Positions 12,835-24,100 of a stretch of DNA of 64,000 nucleotides are shown here, in pieces. Within the stretch, counting starts at the first letter, position 1. Every line of letters starts with the position of its first letter. The notes below the pieces were generated by a model that saw nothing but the letters and a program-made list of their open reading frames with translations, had not been told where the DNA came from and searched no databases. This stretch comes from Malaya genurostris (Eukaryota; Arthropoda; Insecta; Diptera; Culicidae). The DNA lies in contig NC_080571.1 in assembly GCF_030247185.1 (NCBI RefSeq), positions 207,820,880 through 207,884,879 on the forward strand. Direction: 5' to 3'. Position numbers and translations under genes: made by a program.

Positions 12835-13915
12835 GGAAAGAAATCCATTACTACTGTCATGATTTGAAAATCATGAAACCAATCATTTTAATTTCTCATG
12901 AAACCATGAGCAATAACTGTCCTCCCATGAAAATTATTCATGGTTCGAAAATGCGTTACTTGAGGAAAGTATTTCTTTCAAATCTCGTAACTCCAATTCT
13001 CTACCGGGATATCACTTTGAACCCTTTGCCTCAAGTGATGTGATGTGATGGATTGCTTAATAGATTAATGGTAAGGCAAAAAGCAGCCAATGAAAAGCAA
13101 CAATTACTGAACATTTTTACTTGATCCTGAAGCATATTCATTCAAAAAAATTTGTTGCTTTACCCACCGGCTATGCTATTCATTTGTTAAGCAACAATTT
13201 TACATTTTGTTAGAATGTATTCTTACGTATTTAATGTCACCGTTATTGTTAGATTAATATTCCGAGAGCTAGCGTTAACCGAAAAATAAATTCGATTGTG
13301 AATTTGAAACACCATCTAACGAAAATCAGAAAAAAAAGTTTCAACCACCTTGATTAATTCGTTTCATAGATATAACAACACAAGTTGTATTGATTCACCT
13401 AAATATTCTGAATAAGACGATTTTGCAAACGATATTTTGAAAACAAAAAAGGAAAAATCAATCCGCGCAATCAATAAGAAGTTTGATTCACACGTGTTTT
13501 TCATGCAGTTCGTTTAAGTGTTTAAATTCTGAAACACAAAATCAAAACTGAAGCAATTAACGCAAGTAAACACGTTATTTTAGGCGTCGTTTTTCAGAAA
13601 CCTAATATTTTAATTGATAATGTTTCTGATTAAAAAAAATCGTCGTGCTTTCTACTGTTTTGATGTTCAAATGTACATCATTTGAGACATTAGTTGAAAT
13701 CGCATAAAAATACGTTCATCACACCAATAATTCATATTTGAAACCTTCATATTTTAAAACATAACGCCTGAATTTATGTTGCAAAAATTACCATTGCAGC
13801 AGAAACACGCCTGAAGTTATACTCATCAACGTCAAGTGCGTTACGTTCGAATTCCAGTGAAATCAGTCCAAATGGATCATGATCCGAGAAGTTTTAATCA
13901 TGGTGTATTATCATA
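12835..13915. repeat. Interspersed repeat, at least its 3' part present twice
   Basis: About 200 bp at 13735-13920 (AAATTACCATTGCAGCAGAAA, GGATCATGATCCGAGAAG, ATCATGGTGTATTATCAT) occur inverted at 30144-30345, continuing at 28205-28223 across a later insertion. The upstream part (12835-13100) is rich in CATGA/TCATG palindromes. No coding sequence. Element type unknown. Confidence 0.5.
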
Positions 13916-13920
13916 CCATG

Positions 13921-14308
13921 TGTTCAGGACGACAGTTCGCATGACACCGATCACCCAGTGATTGAAAGCAAGATAACAAACACAATCAACTAGCACTCGG
14001 TGATCTTACCTATTTAGATGATATGATCAGTATTTGATCAGCATCGGTATATGCCAGACACGAAGTTGTAGGCTAACTGCTACCTTTCTTATGCTAGGTC
14101 AGATAAAAGTAATACAAAATTCATATTCATATTGTTGGACAGATGACAGACAGATTAAAATTAAGGACTAGAAATGTAAGTGTTGAAACCATTGAATTAA
14201 TATTATGTGAACTCTAATATCAAGCAAAATTACAGCTAAAAGCAAATTCTAACCTAAACCTGAGTTTCGCTCTACGGATCCGAACGAATCCTGTCACATT
14301 TGCCAACA
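13921..14308 (+). repeat. BEL/Pao 5' LTR
   Basis: 388 bp, TG..CA. Apart from a MITE in the 3' copy, only a few substitutions separate it from 26154-26794 (for example GAAAGCAAG versus GAAAGCGAG). Should contain the promoter and polyadenylation functions of the element; I do not see an unambiguous TATA box. Confidence 0.9.
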
Positions 14309-14374
14309 AACTTTTAGATTTCTACGGCAGAAATCCGTCGGATTTAGTGCTGAATTAATAATATAATTGCTAAA

Positions 14375-14691
14375 ATGCCGAGAACGCGGCAAAATACTGC
14401 AATAAAGCGATGTCCATGTGGGCAACCCGATTCGGGCAAAATGGTGGAATGTGAAAGATGTCTAGTGTATCATCATTTCGCTTGTGCTGATGTCAACGAC
14501 AGTATAGCAGCGAAAGATCGCCATTTCATTTGCGAGACATGCTCAGCCGTACCACTGATTATATACGGTAGTAAATCAGGGAGATCATCCACTTCAAGCA
14601 GCCATGCAGCTAGGACCGCTCTAGAATTACAACGTTTAGAAGAGGAAAAGCAGATGCAATCTCGTAATCTGGAGGAAGAAAAAGAACGGGA
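14375..14691 (+). pseudogene. BEL gag N-terminus with PHD-like zinc finger
   Basis: The start codon lies 66 bp after the LTR. The first 15-60 residues form a C4HC3-type finger: CPCGQ, CERCLVYHHFAC and CETC give the zinc ligands in PHD order. It is followed by a Lys/Glu-rich predicted coiled coil (LELQRLEEEK..). PHD-like fingers at the gag N-terminus are found in many insect BEL/Pao elements. The frame is then interrupted by the inserted histone-bearing element and resumes at about 16037 (RDKALRLEQEYLGKK), so no full-length gag can be made. Confidence 0.85.
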
Positions 14692-15090
14692 AAAAGGCGG
14701 GTGGGTAATGTCAGAGACATAACTAGATGTCGTGAATACGAAAAAACTGACACGCTCCCATCACTTTTCCGAATATCAGTTAGTTGATTGATTGTATGAA
14801 TTGTGCAAGCTTTCCCCTTTTTCACTAATAGAGTTTGAAGCGATGCACCTACATTAAAGTACAGATTAGTTACATTAAACAGCTACTATTCTACAACTAT
14901 ATATTCCAAACTTGAAACAATTCCTTTTTAATTTGCTAATATAGGAGGCGAGGTACGACAAATTTGTAGTTTATTTTTATTGAAGCTATGAAGTTCGAAG
15001 ATATCTGATTCTTCTCGAAATTTCAGCACGAGACAATTGCAATGGCCTGGTCAGAAATGTATCGACGATCGGTATGCAAGAGTCATTCTA

Positions 15091-15139
15091 ATAATAATAA
15101 TAATAATGATAGTAATAGTAATAATAATAATAATAATAC
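15091..15139. repeat. (AAT)n microsatellite
   Basis: Imperfect AAT repeats inside the histone-bearing element; a shorter version is at 36074-36114 in copy 2. Confidence 0.9.
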
Positions 15140-15339
15140 AGATTAACCTGTATATGTATATGGCAAGCCTGTTTCGCATGGCATATTTTCACACGACCCC
15201 ACACTAGTATAAAGATGTGTTCAACATCATCACTTTCGCTTTCGCATTGCCGTTCGTAATTGAATGTGTTAGTGACGGTGCAAATTAATTTAACTTCCAT
15301 CTTGATGAATCTTTGGTAGGAAATATTAAGATCTGAGAT

Positions 15340-15417
15340 GGTTCTCGTGTGTGTCTTGTTTCGGCAATGGGCCTTGCTGGACTTTTTGGCTGGCTTTCTA
15401 CCGATTTTCGGTGTCAT
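15340..15417 (-). pseudogene. Histone H2B N-terminal fragment
   Basis: On the minus strand an ATG at 15417-15415 opens MTPKIGRKPAKKSSKAH, which follows the pattern of insect H2B (M-A-P-K-x-x-x-K-x-A-K-K-S-x-K-A). The reading stays open after this but loses all similarity, so only about 17-20 codons of H2B remain. It lies about 130 bp downstream of a minus-strand TATA-like box (15546-15553) and CCAAT-type boxes, the right distance for a histone 5' end. The same fragment appears twice in copy 2 (ATG at 36281-36283 and 37890-37892, minus strand). Short fragment, but independently supported by the promoter layout and by the H2A piece in copy 2. Confidence 0.7.
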
Positions 15418-15545
15418 TGTGCGTCATTGTGTCTCGTGCATTCAGATCGGGAAACAGTGAGACGACAGGTCCTCGATGTTGCTCTCGTGTGTCTTGTTTC
15501 GGAAACAGTTGCTCAGAAAATGGTAGGAAAAATGAATCACTCAAC

Positions 15546-15720
15546 TTTTATATGGATGCTCTTGTATAGATGCAGACATCTCGAGTTCTGATTGGCTGGT
15601 GCTGTCATGAGTTAAATCAAACAGGTTTTTCAATAATGTACTATTGAAAAACTTCAATGTTGTTGCAATACACGTTCAAGTTGAAAATTTTCGATTCTAT
15701 TGGTAGTTAGATTATATAAA
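15546..15720. promoter_or_regulatory. Captured divergent H2B-H2A promoter
   Basis: Two TATA-like boxes point outward: ATATAAAA on the minus strand (15553-15546, towards the H2B start) and TATATAAA on the plus strand (15713-15720). Between them lie two inverted CCAAT boxes (ATTGG at 15591-15595 and about 15699). In insects H2A and H2B are transcribed divergently from one spacer, so this fits a captured spacer. Copy 2 retains it at about 38010-38200. Activity is unknown. Confidence 0.6.
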
Positions 15721-16036
15721 TCCTTCTACAGATCACTGAGCTATGAGCTTTCAGAATACGAGAAAGGCAAACGCGCCTTATGAATTATCCTCTTTGATAG
15801 TCGTTTATACCAAACATTTCAGAAAAGTTTAATTTTGAACTATTCGAGAATATGTCACACAACTGAAAATTTTATCATAAAATTGTGATCATATTTCCGA
15901 TGGCATGTAGCAAGAATTATGTTGATTCATTAGATACAACAGGAGATATTCACGATCAAAAACTTATCACTCTCTCAGAGGGTAAATTTTAAAAAGGCGC
16001 CCCATAATAAAGTAAGTCGTATTCACGACAAAAGTT

Positions 16037-17084
16037 TTACGTGACAAAGCTTTGCGATTAGAGCAGGAGTATCTCGGGAAGAAGTATAAGCTATTGTTCG
16101 CTCAACTCGATGATCCGGAAGAACGTGGTAGTGTGAAAAGTCACCGAACAAGTTGTGGTACACGGAGGATAGCGGAATGGCTGCAGAGCCAATCAGTTCC
16201 GACAACAAGAGTTGGTATCGGGAATACACGAAACCCCACCGGCCTTCAGTCACTAACAGGAACGATTCCAAAAAGTTCCTTCCCAGCACCACACATTGTT
16301 GTTAGCCATGCAAGGTCATATTCTAACATCGAGAAACCAGTATCAACCCACGAGAATGCTGAAAGTAAAACAAAAAGTCCCACTGTCTCAGAAGCGAAAC
16401 CGGCGTTGTCCAAGCGATTTAACATACGAACTGTTGGAGCTCCAGCAAAGAATGGAAAATCTTCAGCGGCGCCTTCGACTTTCGCCTCAACCGGCAAATG
16501 CTCAAGATATGCAGATACAATTGAGGCGGAATTCCCAATGCCATCAGCAGCAGCCTTCGTCTACACAATACCAGTGTATCGTTACTGCAGGTGAACGGGT
16601 AGAAGTCGAGACCAGACCGGATATTTTACCCGCCAAGCAAGCTGGCACAGTAAATAACGATGTTCCCCGTCTCGGTTATCCGTCGACAAAGCAGTTCGTA
16701 TTTGTTTCAGATTCGGTAAGTCAGGCATGTATGAATTCAAAGACAATGATTCCAATAAATCAAACGAGTACGTCGTTCATTCATACGACTCCTCGAACTT
16801 CACACCAGATCTCATCAATCATAGAACTTGAGCCCTTAACCGAACCATACAGACTCAGTTCACTCCCAATGAACCATTCATCGGTATTCCAGCCCTCAAA
16901 CATAAGTACCCCTCGGACTCAAATGAGTTTACTCCCTCCCTCCGTGCAAACGGTGTCCAGTTGTTTATCGCCAGTTGTTTCTCCCATTGCGCATTCATCG
17001 ACGGCAGTACAGTCTCAACCAGGCTTCCCAAATGTACCGCCGCGCGACATTATTATTGAGGATGTCATGCTACTCTTTCCATGA
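16037..17084 (+). pseudogene. BEL gag, second part (frameshifted)
   Basis: The gag frame resumes right after the insertion with a coiled coil (RDKALRLEQEYLGKKYKLLF, RIAEWLQSQ). The first frame is open to 16594, but from about 16296 an overlapping frame looks more gag-like (SDLTYELLELQQRMENLQRR, then Gln/Ser/Thr/Pro-rich sequence) and runs to a stop at 17084. This implies at least one frameshift in or near 16296-16450. The low-complexity Ser/Thr/Pro region is typical of the linker between the BEL gag N-terminus and DUF1759. Confidence 0.65.
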
Positions 17085-17889
17085 CAGCCTTGTGATAGGT
17101 TTCATCACGACAGCCCTTAGACAAATAGTTCTGTACAGCCAACGTTGCCGTCATTCACTTCGTTCGACAGTTCATTCCATCTTAAGACATTTTGTCATGG
17201 TCCACGACAGCCGAAGAAGCATGAAGTTCTCGCTGTTGCGACAGTAAGCTTCGGGTATCAGTCACTGCGTTGTTTCTGTCGAGAGCAAAATATTACTCTC
17301 CCTTGACCAGGTCTGCGACAGTAACCGGTGCGGTTCAAATTTGTTGCTCTTGGTTTGCTATGAAGATTCGAGGCAAGCATGTGGGTTTTAGTTTTGCCTT
17401 TGGTGATTGCTTTGCGCAGCGGTTGATCATTGCGCATAGCAATCACCGTTGGTAGGGCATTGATAACAATATAATTGATAATTAATAATATACGAAACTC
17501 CTAATACGAAACGGATTGAAGAACGGACTTTGGTTTTAATGAAAGTTAATTTTTATATTTTGGTCGATCTTCTATGAATTGATAGATCGATTAATTAAAG
17601 AGCAATGTTTTTTAATAGCTGAGTCAGTTCGGCGTGCTCCTTTCAGGCAGTTTGCGGTCGGTTTGTGGGCTGTAACATTCATAGTGTATGCGCGTACTGA
17701 TGTGCGTGGAGCATTATTTTCATCCTCTTTATCTCTTCCTTCAGGATAGTAAAGGCGCAATCGTTCCTTATATAAGAGTGTAAAAGCCAATTGAATCAGA
17801 TTTTAGATTTATATGTTAACGGTAAATAAATGTTCGTAGCGAAAGATATGTTCAAATCAAAGATTCCGTATTCGATACTCGTTAGCGTT

Positions 17890-18040
17890 AGCTTTGCAGT
17901 CGACTTGTAAGTCTACGGGATTTTTGCATGGCCAGTGCTGCAATACTACGGACACTAAGAATTCTTTCAAGTCAGGAATGAAACATACAAAACCTGGCTC
18001 GTTAAGTTCGTTATACGTTGAACCACCAATCGAATAAAAA
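17890..18040 (-). mobile_element. Degenerate SINE copy
   Basis: GGCCAGTGCTGCAATACTA..GACACTAAGAATTCTTTCAAGTC and the following A/B-box remnants follow the order of the SINE at 3340-3570 with many changes. Pol III boxes are no longer intact. Confidence 0.45.
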
Positions 18041-19245
18041 CCTTGAGTGAAAAATTTGGAGTCGGAATTTGCAAGGCAAAAATCATCCAGAAACATCTTA
18101 TTTTCAGGTACCGTACAACAAAGCTTTGAATGCAAAAACTGAATGAAAAATTCCGGTTCTTCCAAAAAATATGTTTCCAAGCGTGGAATGCAGCATGGTT
18201 GCCCGTAACAGATTCGAATGTTTATTTTGTTTTATTTAGAAAAAAAGTTTTAATTCCCCAAGTTATGTAATAATGTCTTTCTTGAGTAATGTGGTCTCAA
18301 GCTTTCCATACATATCAAGTTCTCTTCTATATATGAATAGTATGGTGTTTCTATTACCCTGGAATATATTCCAAAAAAAAAAATCGGATATAGTACGGTT
18401 ACTTATATGATATAGGGTTGTGCTGATAATCTGCTGAATCATTTTCTTCCTGTTATGCATAGAATTATCTTATTTCCAGAAACAGCATATTAACTATTAC
18501 ATTATTTTGGTCATAGCTACCAGAAGTTCGCGACTTTTACACACGTTGAAACTGTCACTTTACATTGTAAAATTTAAAACTCGGTTAAAGCGTATCTTTC
18601 ATCAAGTAGAAGCTTGTGTCAGTATATTTTGAATTCTTTAACTTAATGTCGTTGTTTACCACAAAACTTGCTATAAAAGTAACTGAGGCCCAAATTTATA
18701 TCTACAGTTAAAAGGACAATTTCATGTAAACTTCTAGAAGTATCTCAATCATTTCCTTTATGTGCTTTTACGCTCAATCCAATTTTGGAAATGTAGATGT
18801 TGCAATCACGAGCCGCACGCAGAAGAAGATGCGGTGCATTGAAATTTCAAACAGCACATCCAGTTTATATGCGCTCGCTACAATTCTCGTACACATTTTT
18901 CGTTTTCTGTTTGAGTCGACTCTCACGCCCTCACGGAAAAGGAAAGTTATTCGTGAATAGCAAAGCGAACTATTGAATTTAATTCGGATCCGACTTCCGC
19001 AGTTAAAAGTCTAATAATGTCGAAAATTTTCTAAAATCTAATTGCCTTAGTAGCTTGTGTCTGCATTTAAAAAAATCAATCAGGAATCAATAAATATTGT
19101 AACAAAATAGTCAAACTTTCTGAGAGCCGAGTTCTTTGCACATATTTAACAGTTTTCTTTCTAAAAAGAAATTATGTTCTGAAAAATGTAGGTGTAAATC
19201 CCCGGTGAACAATTAAGTTTGAAACCGGGAATAAATAAAAGATAT

Positions 19246-19251
19246 AATGAA

Positions 19252-19322
<71 letters not shown>

Positions 19323-19350
19323 TAATAATAATAATAATAATAATAATAAT
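19246..19350. repeat. (AAT)n microsatellite
   Basis: About 105 bp of nearly pure AAT with one GAT. It produces open frames of poly-Asn (+) and poly-Leu (-), which are artefacts of the repeat. Confidence 0.97.
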
Positions 19351-21110
19351 ATTGTAGCAGTCATTTCCGACCCTAAGAAACTCATTGTTTTAGTTATCCT
19401 AGGAGAAACAGAATTTAAGAGCTGTATATGACACGAATTTGTCTTTCATTTATTTAAAATTCAAAAATTAAATTTTTAAATTCCCAGTTTTGGTACTGAT
19501 CATCCCTTAATTTCGAAACAAGAAGTCGAATATGGATGAAACTAAATGGAAGGCTTTTAATTAAATGATTTGCGATGATTAAATGATTTGCGATGAAAAT
19601 TTCTTCTTAACTTTTCTTCACATAAACAACCATCTGTTGAACTACTTTTTATCTGAGAGCTCCCCCAATCAACTTCATGGTTGCGGACCCTGTATTTGTG
19701 TAGATGGTACTAAAAGATCTACCACCTCAACGAAAAAGAGCTCAATTACAAGGTCCGGGGAGTACTTAGAAACTTGCAATGAGAGCAAAGGGAAAGTCAA
19801 TTTAAGCCGCAATGAAGCTATATGATTAGGCACTGAATTCCATAAAAAAACTTATAAACTTATTTTTCTAGTTTTGTGATATTTATGAAAACAAAAGAGG
19901 TTTATTGAAGATCTGTTCTCAAAGGTAGTAACAAATTAAGAACTCAACGTTTTTTATATTCTCATTCCTTCAACTGCTGGCAAAACCTATGTGAATGTTA
20001 AATGAACAACTAAATTTAAGCTATTTTAAATAAATTTAAGCTATTAGTTGATTGATTCCTATGTGGAAAAGAACAATTGAGAATACTAAATTTGTAACAA
20101 AGTTTGGGGTAAACCAAAAAATTTGATGCTTTTGGGAAAAATAATGGTTTCATTATATTTTTCTTTTTAAAACACTTTTAGCGAAAATCTGAAAGCACAT
20201 GTTCACATATAAACATAAAAGTTGCCCATTCAATTTTATGGTCGAAAACTATTCAAAGTGCACCAAACATCTTATTTGGGTTCAGAGTATCATATTCTAT
20301 AGTTTCAACGAAATCGGTGAGGCACGGGTACCAAAGTGTGCCGACTATTGGTGGAGTAACGTTAAATACACTACATAATTAATTAGTTGTGAAAAGTAGC
20401 TACGATTCGATCCAAAAATCAAACGTCATTATTCAGAATAAGGGTGCATAAGACATTTTCGGAGTATTGTTAATGAATGGAAGTGTATCTGTTTCTTTAG
20501 GAATAAGAAGGAAGCAGTAAGGATCAATACTTTAGAAATTCATATATATGAGCCGTTACACAAAACTCAGTGTTTATCTTTTAATATTCGTTAGTTATTA
20601 AAATTCATTGCCTTCGCCGACAGTATAAATAAATCTAAAACAATTTCTTTATTTCACAATGGTATTGTAATGAAACGTTACTAAAGTTTCCTGCAAAGGT
20701 AATCCCAACAACGCAATCGTATGTACTAGTACCATTTCATTGAGGCAGCCGAAATAGTGCGAGCGCACTATGACCCACGGCTCGTCTCCAGAAACAGCCG
20801 GTTTATTGCTTCAAGAGACATTGATGAGACAGCCGGCTTGCGACAGCCCTTCGTAACAGTAATGCCCTTAAAATCAAAGGATGTCTTCGATTTTCAAAGG
20901 CTGTCTCCGTAACATTTTATGCGAATGAGCGAACAGAAAGAAACAGGATACAAACAGCCCGTTCGGTTTGACTACTCTCCGGATAGAATACTCTCATCAA
21001 TCTGGCGAGTACAAACTGTCTCAGTGACAGCATTCATTTAGGCATGCGAGCGCTGTTGCCATTACAGTTCGGCGTATGCTTCACACATATTGTAGACTGG
21101 GCTTTCGACT

Positions 21111-24100
21111 TTGCGCTCCGACAGTTCATGCTATCTCGTGGCGGATGTCATTGAAAAGCAGTACTGCTGGGAAGCCTGGTCTCAACCGTTAGGCGGCCCA
21201 AGTAGTCAGCAGCTAGCAGCGCGACACGTTGTTCCCAAAGAACTTCCAACCTTTTCGGGCGATCCGGTTGATTGGCCTCTTTTCATGAGTAGCTTCCAAA
21301 GTTCTACAGAAATGTGTGGATTTTCCGATGGAGAGAACATGATGCGTCTTCAACGATGTCTGCGAGGAAATGCTATGGAGGCCGTTAGAAGTTACTTGCT
21401 GACCCCCTCATCTGTTCCTATCGTGATTGATACCTTGAAGACAATATATGGTAAACCAGAGTTGATAATAAATTCTCTATTATGCAGAATTCGTGGTATG
21501 CCTTCTCCAAGACCGGAGAAACTGGAAACTTTGATTAGCTTTGGTCTAGCGTGCCAGAATTTTAGTGCACATTTACAAGCCGCGGGACAGTTAGCACATC
21601 TTGCGAACTCATCTCTACTACAAGAGCTAATTGAAAAACTTCCAGCTAATCTGAAACTTGATTGGGCAATTTATAAGCGTAATTTTCCTGTAGTTGATCT
21701 CGCCACATTCGGAAATTATATGGCAAATATAGTGTCAGCCGCTAGCGATGTTACATTTACGCACGTGGTGGACAGCTCGCAAGTAGCAAAGACGGATAAA
21801 AGGCAACACAAAGAGAGGATGTTTGTTAACATGCATGCCATAGAAGACGCAAGAAAAGGAGAGGTTAAACGTGAATCAAATAATGTGGCGGTCAAACGAG
21901 TCGTGAAGCCGTGCCCGATTTGTGAAGAAATGGGACATAAAACAAAAGAGTGTGAACTTTTTCGAGGCATGACCTTGTCTGATCGTTGGAAAGTGGTACA
22001 AGAACACCATTTATGTCGACGGTGTTTGATGTTTCATGGGAAATTTCCTTGTAAAGCATCGGTTTGCGGCTGTAACGGTTGTGAGGAACGTCATCATTGG
22101 TTATTGCACCCTGGACGACCAGAATCAGCATTGGAAATCAGCTTTACTCCGAGAACAAACAACACAATAGCGATTCATCGACAAATAGAGCCCGCTGTGC
22201 TTTTTAAGATAGTTCCGGTTACCCTATATGGGAAAAATAAATTTATCAACACCTACGCCTTTCTAGATGATGGTTCATCAACGACCTTAATGGATTCAAG
22301 AATCGCTGAAGATTTAGGATTGGCAGGTGACGTGCATCCACTTTGTCTTCAATGGACCAGTAATATAGAGCGTATCGAAAATAATTCACGACTAGTGAGT
22401 TTGAGCATCACCGGAATAAAAGCCCAAAAGCGGTACGAAATGAAGGAAGTACACACTGTAAGCAACCTCAATTTACCAGTACAAACACTAGCGGTTGAAA
22501 ACCTATCCAGGAAGTACCGTCATCTTCAAGGATTGCCGATCAGTAGCTATGCGAAAGTGTCGCCTAGCATTCTCATTGGTTTGGACAACTCCTACTTGAA
22601 AGCCGTTCTCAAACTTCGAGAAGGTAATGAACATGAACCGATTGCGGCCAAAACCAGGCTTGGCTGGACAATATATGGAAAATTTTCAGAAGTTACTCCT
22701 GATGCACACCGGCAGTTGCATGTCTGTGCTCGAACACCAGATCAAGAGCTCCATGATTTAGTGAAACGATTTTTTTCTGTAGAGAGCGTTGGTGTATCAA
22801 TTGCTCCAATTTTAGAAGGCGAAGAAGATAAACGTGCTAGGCAAATATTAATCCAAACGACAATACGTACCGCATCCGGCCGTTTTCAGACAGGGTTGTT
22901 ATGGAAGCATGATTACGTTGAGTTCAATGACAGTAGACCCATGGCAGAGCGCAGACTTAGTTGCTTGGAACGTAGATTATCAGCAAATCCAGAGCTATAC
23001 AAGAAAATAAAGTCACTTATCAATGATTACCAACGCAAGGGCTATGCTCATAAAGCGACTAATGACGAACTACAATCCGCTGATCCTAAGAGAGTATGGT
23101 ATTTACCTCTAAGTGTAGTCGTAAATCCTCGTAAGCTAGGGAAGGTGCGGCTGGTTTGGGATGCCGCAGCAAAAGTTGGAAATCAATCTTTTAACTCAAT
23201 GCTGCTTCCAGGTCCGGATCTGCTCACTTCTCTTCCATCAGTGTTGTACAGATATAGGCAACGACAGGTGGCATTAAGCGCGGACATTAAAGAAATGTTC
23301 CACCAGGTGCAGATAAGGCCGGAAGACCGACAAGCGCAGCGGTTTTTGTGGAGAGATGATCCGAAACATCCATCAGAGGTATTCGTCATGGATGTAGCGA
23401 CTTTCGGTGCTACTTGCTCGCCATGCGCAGCTCAATTTGTTAAAAACAAGAATGCAGAGGAGCACGCCGAACAATTTCCTCAAGCAGCAAACGCTATCAT
23501 TCACAACCATTATGTAGATGATTATCTAGATAGCGTGGATACCGTTGACGAGGCTGTAAAATTGGCCAATCAGGTTAAATTTGTCCACTCCAAGGCTGGC
23601 TTTTATATACGAAATTGGTTGTCGAATTCCAGCGACGTTGTATCAAGGATCGGTGACAGCAAACCGGAACAAATTAAATCTTTCAAATTTGACAAAATAC
23701 AAGATTATGAACGTGTGCTGGGAATGATCTGGATACCAGAAGACGATGTTTTTGTGTTCGACGGAGTTTTCAAACAAGAGATTGAGCTATTGCTCGACGG
23801 AAGTGTTATTCCTACGAAACGACAGGTTTTACGGGTCGTCATGAGTATTTTTGATCCCCTAGGATTAGTTGCGCCCTTTGTGATTCATGGAAAAATACTC
23901 GTTCAAAATATTTGGCGATCTGGCATTTCCTGGGATGATTGCATTCCGGATGTTTTAGTTCCTCAGTGGCAGCGTTGGACCAATCTTCTGCATCAACTGA
24001 AAGAGGTCCGTATTTCCCGATGCTATTTCCCTAAATATGATCCAGAAAGCTATAACAGCATCGAACTTCATACGTTTGTAGATGCCAGTGAAGATGCGTA

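Larger units (their letters stand above)
14692..16036 (+). mobile_element. Histone-promoter-bearing element, copy 1 (inserted in BEL gag)
   Basis: A block of about 1345 bp splits one continuous gag frame. Its left end (GGGTGGGTAATGTCAGAGAC at 14699) and right end (GTCGTATTCACGAC, ending about 16032) recur in other copies at 27237-28206 and 35686-38487; related single ends are seen at 39296 and 31434. A 12-14 bp motif, GTCGTGAATACG, sits near the left end and inverted at the right end. The interior is cargo: an AAT microsatellite, an H2B-like N-terminus (-), and a two-way promoter. No transposase is encoded. Exact ends and target duplication are not clear because both flanks are A-rich. Superfamily unknown. 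Confidence 0.8.
17085..21110. other. Non-coding stretch separating gag and pol of the BEL element
   Basis: No intact frame. The first about 370 bp (17085-17455) and the last about 370 bp (20745-21110) share a peculiar CGACAGCC / AACAGCC motif repeated every 25-100 bp and may be decayed gag linker on both sides of a foreign insert. The middle (17460-20740) is AT-rich with a degenerate SINE and an AAT microsatellite. I cannot identify terminal repeats for the putative insert. Confidence 0.45.

Noticed and set aside
15088..15339. Extension of the H2B-like frame to a 109-residue protein
   Set aside because: Beyond about 20 residues there is no histone similarity, and the end is poly-Tyr from the AAT repeat.
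19161..19431. Poly-Leu and poly-Asn frames
   Set aside because: Translation of the AAT microsatellite.
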